NCBI GenBank assembly: GCA_004555865.1
Contig: SFJO01000008.1
Location: 28,289-92,288, forward strand
DNA length: 64,000 nucleotides
Source of the DNA: Oscillospiraceae bacterium
GTDB lineage: Bacteria; Bacillota; Clostridia; Oscillospirales; Ruminococcaceae
Direction of reading: 5' to 3'
Shown here: piece after piece, positions 45,814-54,559 of the stretch
Layout: every line of letters starts with the position of its first letter
Numbering within the stretch: position 1 is the stretch's first letter
Position numbers and translations under genes: made by a program
The notes under the pieces: generated by a model
Told to the model about the DNA's origin: nothing
What the model saw: the letters and a program-made list of their open reading frames with translations, nothing else
The model's database searches: none

Positions 45814-47538
45814 ATGGAATGGCAACACAGATTGAGCATGGGGAAAAACACCCTTTTGCAAAGGGCGGAGCGTCATGAAAAACGTGTGCTGGCAGTCCTG
45901 TTTTTCATTATGCTTCTGATTGCGGTTTTGACGGTGGGGCGGCGTTCGTTTGGGTACGATACGCTGGGGGAACAGAAGATTCTGGATTCCAACGTCAAGG
46001 CCTACGCACAGACGCTTGCGGGAGAAGGGAGCGCATGGTATCAGAGCTTCCCGGAGTACATTGAGGACATTCGCCAGTCGGTGGAAAAAGATCACGGGCA
46101 GGCGGCCCTGTACCTGTTCTGGCCGGTCAAGTACCTGCTGCGGGATCAGCCGCAGAGCACGGTGAACTCCGCCTTTTATCTGTGCGACCACCTGATTTTT
46201 CTGTACGCGCTGTATGCGCTGTATCGCCTAATCAAGGGAATGACAGGCCAGATGGCGTTTGGGCTGGCGGCGGTGCTTTTGCTGTATTGCAATCCGCGCT
46301 TTTTTGCGGAAAGCTTCATCAACAGCAAGGATGTGGTGCTGATGTCGCTGTGCCTGATCGTGTTCTGGCATGGGTGGCGTTTTATTAAGCAGGAGGACTG
46401 GCTGAGCCCGGTACTGTTTGGCTTTTTTGGCGCACTGGCCTTCAACCTTCGGCTGTTGGGCATCGGTGCATTCGGTGTGTGCGGGCTGGCCTATCTGACG
46501 GACCGGACGCTGAAACGGGAATGGTCACGCCGGATGGTGCTTCGCGGCGCACTGGCGGTGGGGGCGCTGGCACTGTTTTATTATTTGCTGACCCCGGCCT
46601 CCTGGGCCAATCCCATTGAGTTTTTGCAGTATGTGTATGAGAATACGGTTCATTTTGACTCCTCTCGTTGGAACGGCCTGATTCTGTACCGGGGAGATTG
46701 GTTTAATCCGAAGAGAAGGCCCATTCCGTGGCACTACATTCCCTGGTGGATGATGATCACCACACCGCTGCTGATTCTGGTGCTGGCGTTTTTGTGCCCG
46801 GCGGCCATAGGGTGGAAAAGCCGGGCCGACCATGCAGCGCTTTTGAGCAGTGAGACGGTGTTTTGCTTCTGGCTCGGGTTGTTCGGCCTGCTGCCGGTGG
46901 CGGCCAGCATGGTGGGGCATTCCAACCTGTACAATGGCTGGCGGCATTTGTATTTTGTATATGCATCGATTATTGTGCTGGCTTCCGTCTCGTTGGCGTG
47001 GCTATGGAACCAGAAGCGGCGCTGGCTCAGAGGGGTTCTGGCGGCAGCCGTTGCGGCGAATCTGATTTATTACGCCGGATTTATCGCGGTGAACTACCCC
47101 AATGAATATGCCTATTTCAATGTGCTGGCCGGGCCGCATCCGGAAGAAAACTACGATGCGGATTACTGGCTGTTCTCCTGCCAGGAGGCGCTGGAAGCCA
47201 TTATGAAGCAGGACCCCCACGCGACCGTGGCAGATATGACCCAGAGAAATTGCGTGGGGCTTTATTGGAATCAGGCGGCGGAACGAATCGGCGGTGTGGC
47301 CGAGGACGCAAAGGATTACGATTGGAATGCACGGTTCCACGCCGCCTATATCCTTCAGAACACTTCGTATTGGAAGCTGGAAACGATGACGTACCAAGAG
47401 GACGACAATGCCGACGAGGTGACGGCGTGGATTGCGGCCACGGCGAATTGGACCCCGCTGTTTGAAGTAAAATGCGGCCGAACGGTGCTCTGGAAGGTGT
47501 ACCGCAATTTGCTGTACATCGGGCCGCCCACCTGGTAA
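45814..47538 (+). CDS. polytopic membrane protein, likely GT-C-type glycosyltransferase
   Basis: A 574-residue protein with about ten membrane helices. The first extracytoplasmic loop (residues 45-105, with ILDSNVKAYAQTL) and the blocks FFAESFINSKDVVL and NLYNGWRHLYFVY fit lipid-phosphate-sugar-dependent GT-C enzymes of the PMT/ArnT superfamily. The C-terminal 150 residues form a soluble outer domain. The acceptor is unknown. An ATG at 45814 and another at 45838 are both possible; the first has GAGGAGGA about 12 bases upstream. Base composition is slightly less GC-rich than its neighbours. No terminator is clear before the T-box promoter. Confidence 0.65.
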   Translation: MEWQHRLSMGKNTLLQRAERHEKRVLAVLFFIMLLIAVLTVGRRSFGYDTLGEQKILDSNVKAYAQTLAGEGSAWYQSFPEYIEDIRQSVEKDHGQAALYLFWPVKYLLRDQPQSTVNSAFYLCDHLIFLYALYALYRLIKGMTGQMAFGLAAVLLLYCNPRFFAESFINSKDVVLMSLCLIVFWHGWRFIKQEDWLSPVLFGFFGALAFNLRLLGIGAFGVCGLAYLTDRTLKREWSRRMVLRGALAVGALALFYYLLTPASWANPIEFLQYVYENTVHFDSSRWNGLILYRGDWFNPKRRPIPWHYIPWWMMITTPLLILVLAFLCPAAIGWKSRADHAALLSSETVFCFWLGLFGLLPVAASMVGHSNLYNGWRHLYFVYASIIVLASVSLAWLWNQKRRWLRGVLAAAVAANLIYYAGFIAVNYPNEYAYFNVLAGPHPEENYDADYWLFSCQEALEAIMKQDPHATVADMTQRNCVGLYWNQAAERIGGVAEDAKDYDWNARFHAAYILQNTSYWKLETMTYQEDDNADEVTAWIAATANWTPLFEVKCGRTVLWKVYRNLLYIGPPTW

Positions 47539-47597
47539 GCTGGGGGCTGCCAAAGTTTGTGAGAAATTTACCGCTTCAATTTGGTAAAGTTGCATAG

Positions 47598-47626
47598 TTG
47601 ACAAACGGCCGAAACCGTGGTTTAAT
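47598..47626 (+). promoter_or_regulatory. promoter of the Trp T-box transporter operon
   Basis: TTGACA (47598-47603), 17 bases, TTTAAT (47621-47626). Confidence 0.8.
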
Positions 47627-47632
47627 AAGGCT

Positions 47633-47927
47633 ACACCGATGAGGCGAAGATAAAACTGCACAGCGCACTTCCAGAGAGCCCGGAGGATGGAAACGGGCAG
47701 AGAGCGGGGCAGACAAATGGATCGCTGAGGGCAGGGGGAACGCGCCGGAAGTTCATTCCGCGTTATTATCCGCTGACGGGCACTCCCGTTACAGAGTAGG
47801 AAGCGTGTTGGCGCTTCGAGAGGTGGCTGTGGCCCGAAGGCCCGGCAAGCAAGGTGGCACCGCAGGTGTTTTGAAACGATTCAAAGCCTGTCCTTGTACG
47901 AGTTTAGTACGAGGGCAGGCTTTTTTG
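47633..47927 (+). promoter_or_regulatory. tryptophan T-box riboswitch
   Basis: Stem I has the distal CCAGAGAGCCCGGAGGATGG block. The specifier is TGG (47718-47720, in ACAAATGGATC), the Trp codon. The antiterminator is textbook: CAAGG (47850-47854), bulge TGGCACCG (47855-47862), CAGG (47863-47866), pairing with CCTG (47887-47890) and CCTTG (47892-47896). The bulge UGGC can pair with an uncharged acceptor end GCCA, fitting the G73 discriminator of bacterial tRNA-Trp. The competing terminator is 47884-47927 (AAGCCTGTCC... then TTTTTT). Low charged tRNA-Trp should switch the transporter on. Confidence 0.93.
47884..47927 (+). terminator. T-box-controlled terminator
   Basis: AAGCCTG-TCC-TTGTAC/GTACGA-GGGCAGGCTT with a TTTTTT run; its 5' arm is shared with the antiterminator. 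Confidence 0.9.
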
Positions 47928-47969
47928 TATTTCCCTCATGGCGGCGCGGCCGCCGAAAGGAGGAACCTC

Positions 47970-48035
47970 ATGATGCAGCAATCCGTCCACACCGTTTGTG
48001 TCCGTTCCCTTCGCCGATGGCGATGGCAGGCTTGA
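47970..48035 (+). CDS. 21-codon leader peptide with a Trp-Arg-Trp end
   Basis: Between the T-box terminator and the transporter, a strong GAAAGGAGG (47955-47963) with ideal spacing precedes ATG ATG at 47970. The frame codes for 21 residues ending RRWRWQA, with Trp codons at 48018-48020 and 48024-48026 and TGA at 48033-48035. A 14-base palindrome (48049-48062) and a small hairpin CACAA/TTGTG (48079-48094) touching the next ribosome site follow. A ribosome pausing at the Trp codons could change access to that site. In B. subtilis the anti-TRAP operon combines a Trp T-box with a Trp-codon leader peptide; the resemblance is my inference. Confidence 0.55.
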   Translation: MMQQSVHTVCVRSLRRWRWQA

Positions 48036-48105
48036 ATCCATGCCCGCCGCCCCGGCCGGGGCAAACCGCGAACAACAACACAAATTGAATTGTGAGGATA
48101 TTACC

Positions 48106-49128
48106 ATGAAAAAGATGAACAAGATGATCGCCGCTTCTCTCGCCGCTGTGATGGGCCTGTCTCTGGCCGCCTGCGTCTCTTCCGCTTCTTCCTCCGCCGC
48201 TGCTTCCAGCGAGGCTGCCTCCGGCGCGGCCGAGGGCAAAACCTACCGGGTGGCCATTGTGCAGCAGCTGGACCACGCCAGCCTGAACGAGATCCGCAAG
48301 GCTGCCGAGACCGAGCTGGACGCAAAGGCCGCCGAGCTGGGCGTGACCATTGAGTACACCGAGTTCAACGGCCAGAACGATGCCACCACCCTGAACCAGA
48401 TCGGCAGCCAGGTGGTGAGCGACGGCTACGATGCGGTGATGCCCATTGCCACGCTGGCCGCCCAGTGCATGCAGAACGCCACCGAGGGCACCGACATCCC
48501 CGTGGTGTATGCCGCTGTTTCGGACCCGGAGACCGCCGGCCTGACCGCCGAGAACGTGACCGGTACCTCCGATGCCCTGAACACCGATTTCATCCTGGAC
48601 ATGATGTTTGCCCAGAACCCGGACATTCAGACCGTCGGCCTGCTGTACAGCCTGTCCGAGGACAACAGCAAGCAGCCCATTGAGGACGCCAAGGCCTATC
48701 TGGATGCCAAGGGCGTGAAGTACGTGGAAGGCACCGGCAACACCACCGATGAGATCGTAGCCGCCACCAACAACATGCTGGATCAGGTGGACGCCATCTT
48801 CACCCCCACCGACAACCGGGTGATGGACGCCGAGCTGACCATCGCCGAGAGCCTGATCCAGGCGGGTGTGCCCCACTACACCGGCGCAGACTCCTTCGTG
48901 CGCAACGGCGCCTTTGCCACCTGCGGCGTGAACTACACCGAACTGGGCGCTTACACCGCCGACATGGTTGTGGATGCCATGGTCAACGGCAATCTGCCTG
49001 CCTTCCATGTGATGGACGGCGGCATCATCACCGTCAACACCGAGACCGCCGAGGGCCTGGGCGCCGATTACAGCGCGTTCAAGACCATGGCCGGTGAGGT
49101 TGTGGAAGTGACCACCACCGAGGACTAA
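48106..49128 (+). CDS. ABC transporter substrate-binding lipoprotein, TrpX type
   Basis: A 340-residue lipoprotein that captures the ligand outside the membrane. The signal peptide ends in lipobox LSLAAC, followed by a Ser/Ala-rich tether. The mature part is a periplasmic-binding-like bilobed fold of the ABC_sub_bind family (YRVAIVQQLDHASLNEI, VVYAAVSDPETAGL, AIFTPTDNRVMDAE). With the permease and ATPase behind it this is the TrpXYZ/YtrABC-like importer. The Trp T-box makes tryptophan or a precursor the likely cargo. The ATG at 48106 has a TGTGAGGA site. Confidence 0.9.
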   Translation: MKKMNKMIAASLAAVMGLSLAACVSSASSSAAASSEAASGAAEGKTYRVAIVQQLDHASLNEIRKAAETELDAKAAELGVTIEYTEFNGQNDATTLNQIGSQVVSDGYDAVMPIATLAAQCMQNATEGTDIPVVYAAVSDPETAGLTAENVTGTSDALNTDFILDMMFAQNPDIQTVGLLYSLSEDNSKQPIEDAKAYLDAKGVKYVEGTGNTTDEIVAATNNMLDQVDAIFTPTDNRVMDAELTIAESLIQAGVPHYTGADSFVRNGAFATCGVNYTELGAYTADMVVDAMVNGNLPAFHVMDGGIITVNTETAEGLGADYSAFKTMAGEVVEVTTTED

Positions 49129-49218
49129 GCAGACAGCCGCATCGTTTGAACGCAACCCCGGGGATCGGGGCGGCCGGGCCGCCCTGGTCCCTTTGCGGAT
49201 TTCAGAAGGGAGATACCC

Positions 49219-50151
49219 ATGACGTCCTTTTTCACCCTGGCCATTGTGCAAAGCGCCCTGGAAGTGGGCTTTATCTATGCGCTGGTGGCCATGGCGCTGT
49301 TCCTCAGCTACAGCGTGCTGAACATCGCCGATCTTTCCACCGACAACTGCTTCATTCTGGGCTGCGCGGTGGGCTCCACCGTGGCCCTGGCAGGGCACCC
49401 GTTCCTGGGGCTGTTTGCCGCCATGGCGGCGGGCGTGTGCTCCGGCTTTGTCACCGCCTTTCTGCAGACCCGCCTCGGGGTGGAGAGCATTCTGGCCGGC
49501 ATCATTGTGAACACCGGCCTGTACACCATCAACCTGATGGCCATGGGCTTCACCAGCAACCTGAATCTGTTCAAATGCACCACCATTTTTACCCTGGCCC
49601 GGGATGTGCTGGAGCCAGTGATCGGCAGCTGGTACAAGCTGGCGGTGGCGGTGTTCATCACCCTGCTTGCGGCGCTGGCGCTGCGGCTGTTCCTTACCAC
49701 CCGGCTGGGCCTGTCCATCCGGGCCACCGGTGATAACGCCGATATGGTGCGGGCTTCCTCCATCAACCCGGCCTTTACCATCACGGTGGGCCTGTGCGTC
49801 AGCGGCTCGTTGACGGCGCTTTCCGGCGCGGTGCTGGGTCAGTATCAGAAATCCTGCGACATCAATCTGGGGCAGGGCATGGTGACCATCGCCCTGGCCA
49901 GCCTGATCATCGGCGAAACGCTGGTGGGCCGCCAGAAGATCAGCCACCGCCTGTTTGCGTCCATTCTGGGCAGTGTGATCTATCGGTTTGTGGTGGCCAT
50001 TGCCCTGCGCATGAATGTGCCGGCCGAATGCCTGAAGCTGGTCAGCGCCATCATTGTGGCGGTGGCCATCTCCAGCCCGCAGGTGAAGGTGCTCATCGGC
50101 CGCTCCCGCCGCAAGGCCGCGGCCCGGGCCGCAAAAAAGGAGGGAGTGTAA
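49219..50151 (+). CDS. ABC transporter permease, TrpY type
   Basis: A 310-residue membrane subunit with about eight to ten helices, of the branched-chain-type permease family (BPD_transp_2). The coupling region GLSIRATGDNADMVRASSIN faces the ATPase, and the tail is strongly basic. It starts 90 bases after the binding protein with GAAGGGAGA, and its stop is adjacent to the ATPase start. A single permease gene implies a homodimer. Confidence 0.9.
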   Translation: MTSFFTLAIVQSALEVGFIYALVAMALFLSYSVLNIADLSTDNCFILGCAVGSTVALAGHPFLGLFAAMAAGVCSGFVTAFLQTRLGVESILAGIIVNTGLYTINLMAMGFTSNLNLFKCTTIFTLARDVLEPVIGSWYKLAVAVFITLLAALALRLFLTTRLGLSIRATGDNADMVRASSINPAFTITVGLCVSGSLTALSGAVLGQYQKSCDINLGQGMVTIALASLIIGETLVGRQKISHRLFASILGSVIYRFVVAIALRMNVPAECLKLVSAIIVAVAISSPQVKVLIGRSRRKAAARAAKKEGV

Positions 50152-50152
50152 A

Positions 50153-50965
50153 ATGCTGAAGCTGAATCATGTGAGCATGACCTTCAATCCGGGCACCGTC
50201 AACGAAAAGAAGGCCCTAAACGATCTGAGCCTTCATCTGGCCCCCGGCGATTTTGCCACCATTGTTGGTTCCAACGGCGCGGGTAAGTCCACACTGTTCG
50301 GGTCCATTGCGGGCAGCTTCTGGCCGGACACCGGCAGCGTTGTGCTGGATGGGCAGGACATTACCTTCCTGCCGGCCCATGTGCGCAGCAAGCAGATCGG
50401 CCATCTGTTTCAGGACCCCATGCGGGGAACGGCGCCCCATATGACCATTGAGGAAAATCTGGCCCTGGCGTACCTGCGCACCGAGAAGTCGAAAAGCTCG
50501 TTCTTCAGCCGGGTGAACAAAAAGGACAAGGAACTGTTCCGGGAGCATCTGGCCCTGCTGGGCATGGGCCTGGAGGACCGGATGAGCCAGCCGGTGGGTC
50601 TGCTTTCCGGCGGCCAGCGCCAGGCGCTGACCCTGCTGATGGCCACGCTGGTCACCCCAAAGCTGCTTTTGCTGGATGAGCACACCGCCGCGCTGGACCC
50701 GGCCACAGCCGAGAAGGTGCTGGCGCTGACGAGGGACATTGTGGCCCAGCGGCACATCACCTGCCTAATGATCACCCACAATATGCACAGCGCCCTGGAG
50801 CTGGGCAACCGCACCCTGATGATGAACGCCGGGCGAATCGTGCTGGATGTGCAGGGCGAGGAGCGCGCCCACATGACGGTGGACGACCTGCTGGCCCGGT
50901 TTGCGGCCGGGGCCGGCCAGGCGCTGGACAACGACCGCATTCTGCTGAGCAGCGAGGCCCGGTAA
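50153..50965 (+). CDS. ABC transporter ATP-binding protein, TrpZ type
   Basis: A 270-residue ATPase that powers the importer. Walker A is IVGSNGAGKST, Q-loop HLFQDPM, signature LLSGGQRQALTLL, Walker B LLLLDEHTAALDP and switch His in MITHNMHSA. The ATG at 50153 is one base after the permease stop, with AAGGAGGG at the end of the permease gene, so it is translationally coupled. It ends the operon; the next promoter is 38 bases on. Confidence 0.93.
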   Translation: MLKLNHVSMTFNPGTVNEKKALNDLSLHLAPGDFATIVGSNGAGKSTLFGSIAGSFWPDTGSVVLDGQDITFLPAHVRSKQIGHLFQDPMRGTAPHMTIEENLALAYLRTEKSKSSFFSRVNKKDKELFREHLALLGMGLEDRMSQPVGLLSGGQRQALTLLMATLVTPKLLLLDEHTAALDPATAEKVLALTRDIVAQRHITCLMITHNMHSALELGNRTLMMNAGRIVLDVQGEERAHMTVDDLLARFAAGAGQALDNDRILLSSEAR

Positions 50966-51002
50966 AACCGGCAAAAAAACGCTTCGGCCCCCGGGGCAAA
51001 CC

Positions 51003-51031
51003 TTGCCAGCGGGGGGCAAAGCCGCTATAAT
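51003..51031 (+). promoter_or_regulatory. promoter of aspS
   Basis: TTGCCA (51003-51008), 17 bases, TATAAT (51026-51031). Confidence 0.75.
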
Positions 51032-51040
51032 AAAAGAAGC

Positions 51041-51070
51041 ATGGCCTCGCTGCGTGCGGGGCCATCTTTT
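51041..51070 (+). terminator. terminator-like hairpin in the aspS leader
   Basis: ATGGCCTCGC-TGCGT-GCGGGGCCAT, ten base pairs, followed by CTTTTCT, at the very 5' end of the aspS transcript. It may be an attenuator; no T-box sequence is present in the 140-base leader. Confidence 0.6.
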
Positions 51071-51173
51071 CTGCGTCCGGGCTGGGCAGCCGCCTTGGCC
51101 GGGCCGGAAATCCTGCTGGAATACGGGCGGCCGCACTGCGGCCTTTGCCCTTTGAGAGAGGAAGGTTACAAGA

Positions 51174-52973
51174 TTGGAAACCATGGGAAATCTGCGCCGC
51201 ACCCGCTACTGCGGTGAGGTGCGCCTGCCCGATGCCGGGCAGGAGATGGTGGTGGCCGGCTCCATCGCCAAGTGCCGCGACAAAGGCGGCATCATCTTTG
51301 CCGACCTGCGGGACACCACCGGCATTCTGCAGCTGGTGTTTGACGACGGCACCGACCGGGACGTGTTTGCCAAGGCCCAGAGCCTGCGCAGCGAATATGT
51401 GGTGATCGCCAAGGGCCTGCTGCGTGAGCGGGATGCCAAGACCACCAAGATTGCCACCGGCGATGTGGAGCTGTATGTGAGCGAGCTGCGGGTGCTGAGC
51501 GAGGCTGAGACCACGCCCTTCGAGATTCGCGACGAGGTGAGCGTGAAGGACGAACTGCGCCTGAAGTACCGCTACCTGGATCTGCGCCGGGAGAGCATGC
51601 ATCAGCCCCTGATGGTGCGCAGCCGCATCTGCCAGATTGTGCGCAACTATTTCTGCGACCATCACTTCACCGAGATCGAGACCCCCATCCTGATGAAGTC
51701 CACCCCCGAGGGCGCTCGCGATTATCTGGTGCCCAGCCGTGTGCAGCCCGGCCGTTTTTACGCCCTGCCCCAGAGTCCTCAGCTGTACAAGCAGCTGCTG
51801 ATGCTCTCGGGCTTTGACCGGTACTTCCAGATCGCCCGCTGCTTCCGCGATGAGGACCTGCGTGCCGACCGTCAGCCCGAGTTCACCCAGATCGACCTGG
51901 AAATGAGCTTTGTGGACGACAACGACATCATGACCCTGAACGAGGGCCTGATCAAGACCCTGTGGAAAGAGATTCTGAACGTGGACGTGGCCACTCCCTT
52001 CCAGCGGATGCCCTGGGACGAGGCCATGAACCGTTTCGGCAGCGATAAGCCCGACACCCGCTTCGGCCTGGAGATTCTGGACGTGAGCGAGGCCGTGCGC
52101 GGCACCGAGTTCGTGCCCTTCAAGGCGGCCCTGGAGGCCGGCGGCACCGTGCGCTGCATCAATTGCAAGGGCATGGCCGACAAGCTGACCCGCAAGAACA
52201 TCGACAAGCTGGCCGCCGATGCCAAGACCTACGGCATCAAGGGCCTGGCCTACACCCGCCTGACGACCGAAAACGAGACCTCCAGCTTTGAGAAGTTCCT
52301 CACCGAGGAGGAGAAGGCTGCCCTGCGCGCCGCCGCCGGGCTGGAAACCGGCGACGTGCTGCTGGTTGCCGCCGATGCCAACTGGGTGAAGGCCTGCACC
52401 GCGCTGGGCCAGATCCGCCTGCTGGTGGCCAAGAAGTACGACCTGATCGACCAGAGCAAGTTCAACTTCCTGTGGGTCACCGACTTCCCGCTGTTCGAGT
52501 ACAGCGAGGAGGAGGGCCGCTGGATGGCCATGCACCATCCGTTCACCCTGCCCCGTGCCGACTGCATCGACAAGGTGGAATCCGATCCGGGCGCCTGCTA
52601 CGCCGTGGCTTACGACATCGTGCTGAACGGTGTGGAGATGGGCGGCGGCTCCATGCGCATCAACGACCCTGCCCTGCAGCAGCATATGTTCAAGGCGCTG
52701 GGCTTTACCGAAGAGCGTGCCCGCACCTGCTTCGGCTTCCTGATGGATGCCTACCGCTACGGCGCACCCCCGCACGGCGGCATGGCCTATGGCCTGGACC
52801 GTATGGTTATGCTGATGCTGGGCCGCGACTCCATCCGTGACGTGATCGCCTTCCCCAAGGTGCAGAACGCCGGCGAAGTGATGAGCGGCTGCCCCGATGT
52901 GGTGGACCCCAAGCAGCTGGAGGATCTGCACATTCTGTGCGAACTGCCCGCTGCCCCCAAGAGCGCCGAATAA
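51174..52973 (+). CDS. aspS: aspartyl-tRNA synthetase
   Basis: Charges tRNA-Asp. It has 599 residues, bacterial type: N-terminal OB-fold anticodon domain (1-105), class II catalytic core with motif 1 around IETPILMKSTPEGARDYL, motif 2 FRDEDLRADRQPEF, the bacterial insertion (GAD) domain at about 290-420, and motif 3 GLDRMVMLMLG. The start is taken as TTG 51174, eight bases after GAGAGAGGAAGG; the ATG three codons later is too far from it. Presence of a separate amidation pathway cannot be judged here. Confidence 0.96.
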   Translation: METMGNLRRTRYCGEVRLPDAGQEMVVAGSIAKCRDKGGIIFADLRDTTGILQLVFDDGTDRDVFAKAQSLRSEYVVIAKGLLRERDAKTTKIATGDVELYVSELRVLSEAETTPFEIRDEVSVKDELRLKYRYLDLRRESMHQPLMVRSRICQIVRNYFCDHHFTEIETPILMKSTPEGARDYLVPSRVQPGRFYALPQSPQLYKQLLMLSGFDRYFQIARCFRDEDLRADRQPEFTQIDLEMSFVDDNDIMTLNEGLIKTLWKEILNVDVATPFQRMPWDEAMNRFGSDKPDTRFGLEILDVSEAVRGTEFVPFKAALEAGGTVRCINCKGMADKLTRKNIDKLAADAKTYGIKGLAYTRLTTENETSSFEKFLTEEEKAALRAAAGLETGDVLLVAADANWVKACTALGQIRLLVAKKYDLIDQSKFNFLWVTDFPLFEYSEEEGRWMAMHHPFTLPRADCIDKVESDPGACYAVAYDIVLNGVEMGGGSMRINDPALQQHMFKALGFTEERARTCFGFLMDAYRYGAPPHGGMAYGLDRMVMLMLGRDSIRDVIAFPKVQNAGEVMSGCPDVVDPKQLEDLHILCELPAAPKSAE

Positions 52974-52990
52974 GCGCCGCAAACCGGAAT

Positions 52991-53036
52991 AAAAAAGCGC
53001 CGCTGCCCATCAACTGAGGGCAGCGGCGCTTTTTTG
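52991..53036. terminator. bidirectional terminator between aspS and the Y-family polymerase gene
   Basis: AAAAAAGCGCCGCTGCCC/GGGCAGCGGCGCTTTTTT perfect stem. Confidence 0.93.
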
Positions 53037-53088
53037 CGGCCGTTTGGATGCCGTGACGAAATGAAACCGACAAGGAAAAACATCCGCT

Positions 53089-54387
53089 TCACAGCGGCCC
53101 CTTTACCTTTTCTTCAAAGCCGTTTTCCGGCTCCTTGTCCGGGGTCAGGGTGGCCTTTCGGGTCTCGGCGCCCGGCCCGGCCAGGCCCAGCTGGTTTTTT
53201 ACAGTGCTGGCGGGGCCGACGGCCTGCTGGCCGTATTTTTTGCGGATAGCGTCCAAACTGGCCTCCAGCCGCTCCCGTTTTTCATCGGGAACGGGGGCGT
53301 CTTCAAAGAAGCTCTGCTGAATGCCCAGCGGCTCTTCGGTGAGGGAGAGGGCGGTCACGGTCAGCATCCGGATGGGCTTCGTGACGGGCCGCCAGTTGGC
53401 CTGTACCAGTTCCAGGCAGGCGGCGGCCAGCTCGCTGGCCAGGTGGCTGCTTTGGGGCAGCCGCTTTTGCCGGGTGATGCTTTTGAACTGGGGGTCGCGG
53501 ATGGTCAGCTGCACGCCCCCGGCCCACAGGCCGTGGCGGCGCAGGCGGCTGGCCACCTCATCGCACAGGGCGGCAAGGGAGGTGCGAATGTCCGCTTCCC
53601 CGGCCAGATCCCGGCGGAAGGTCATGCCGTTGCCCACGCTTTTGATGGGGTCGCTCTCACCCACAAAGCGCACCGGCGCGTCGTCCTCCCCGCGGGCGTA
53701 GCGGGACAGCTCGCCCCCAAGCTTGCCCAGCGCCCCGGTGAGAGAGGCAGGGTCGGCGGCGGCCAGCTGGCCGATGGTGCGGATGCCCATCCGGGCCAGG
53801 GACTGGGCGGCCGAGCGCCCCACATACAAAAGGTCGGTCACCGGCAGGGGCCAGACGATGCGCTCCACGTCCTCCGGGCGGATGACGGTGGTGGCATTGG
53901 GCTTTTTGTAGTCGCTGCCCAGCTTGGCGAACACCTTGTTGAAGCTGACCCCCACGCTGATGGTCAGGCCGGTGACGGCCTGCACCTCCCGGCGGATCTG
54001 GTTGGCCAGGGCGATGGGGTCGGCCGCGAACAGGTGCCAGGTGTGGGTGATGTCCAGCCAGCTCTCGTCGATGCTGAATGCCTCCACCCGGTCGCTGTAT
54101 TTTTCGTAAATGTCGTTGATCACCCGGCAATAGTGGCTGTACTTTTCCCGGTGGGGCGGCAGAAGCACCAGATTCGGGCACTTGGAGCGGGCGCTCCAGA
54201 TGGTTTCGGCGGTTTGAATGTGGTACTTCTTTGCGGCTTCGTTTTTGGCCAGCACGATGCCGTGACGGCCCTCCGGGTCGCCGCAGACGGCCACCGGGGT
54301 GTTCAGCAGCTCCGGGTGGGCCAAAAGCTCCACGCTGGCGTAAAAGCTGTTGCAGTCGCAGTGCAGAATCCAGCGCTCCGGCGTCAT
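53089..54387 (-). CDS. Y-family DNA polymerase (DinB/UmuC type)
   Basis: A 432-residue low-fidelity translesion polymerase. The palm shows HCDCNSFYASVELL with the metal-binding Asp, and the catalytic pair in AFSIDESWLDIT; the helix-hairpin-helix thumb is near LYVGRSAAQSLARMGIRTIGQL; the little finger domain follows. The C-terminal 60 residues are hydrophilic and variable. The ATG at 54387 has GGAGGCC upstream. It is single-gene with a TATAAT -10 at 54438-54433 (minus strand). No obvious LexA box is seen. Confidence 0.92.
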   Translation of the reverse strand: MTPERWILHCDCNSFYASVELLAHPELLNTPVAVCGDPEGRHGIVLAKNEAAKKYHIQTAETIWSARSKCPNLVLLPPHREKYSHYCRVINDIYEKYSDRVEAFSIDESWLDITHTWHLFAADPIALANQIRREVQAVTGLTISVGVSFNKVFAKLGSDYKKPNATTVIRPEDVERIVWPLPVTDLLYVGRSAAQSLARMGIRTIGQLAAADPASLTGALGKLGGELSRYARGEDDAPVRFVGESDPIKSVGNGMTFRRDLAGEADIRTSLAALCDEVASRLRRHGLWAGGVQLTIRDPQFKSITRQKRLPQSSHLASELAAACLELVQANWRPVTKPIRMLTVTALSLTEEPLGIQQSFFEDAPVPDEKRERLEASLDAIRKKYGQQAVGPASTVKNQLGLAGPGAETRKATLTPDKEPENGFEEKVKGPL

Positions 54388-54484
54388 GAGCAGGGCCTCC
54401 TTTCCGGCAGAAAATGCAGAAGCGTTTTTTCTATTATAGCATATGGGCGGGAAATTTCCGCGGCTGCTTCGCCCGGAATTTGCA

Positions 54485-54513
54485 TTGGAAAAAACCATCG
54501 GCCATGCTATAAT
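54485..54513 (+). promoter_or_regulatory. promoter of the CmpB-like gene
   Basis: TTGGAA (54485-54490), 17 bases, TATAAT (54508-54513). Confidence 0.7.
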
Positions 54514-54559
54514 GAAAATCATTCGATTTTGTCCAATTTCGAAAGGAGGGATTCCTGCC

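Noticed and set aside
51003..51173. T-box in front of aspS
   Set aside because: No T-box bulge sequence or specifier domain in the leader; only a single hairpin.
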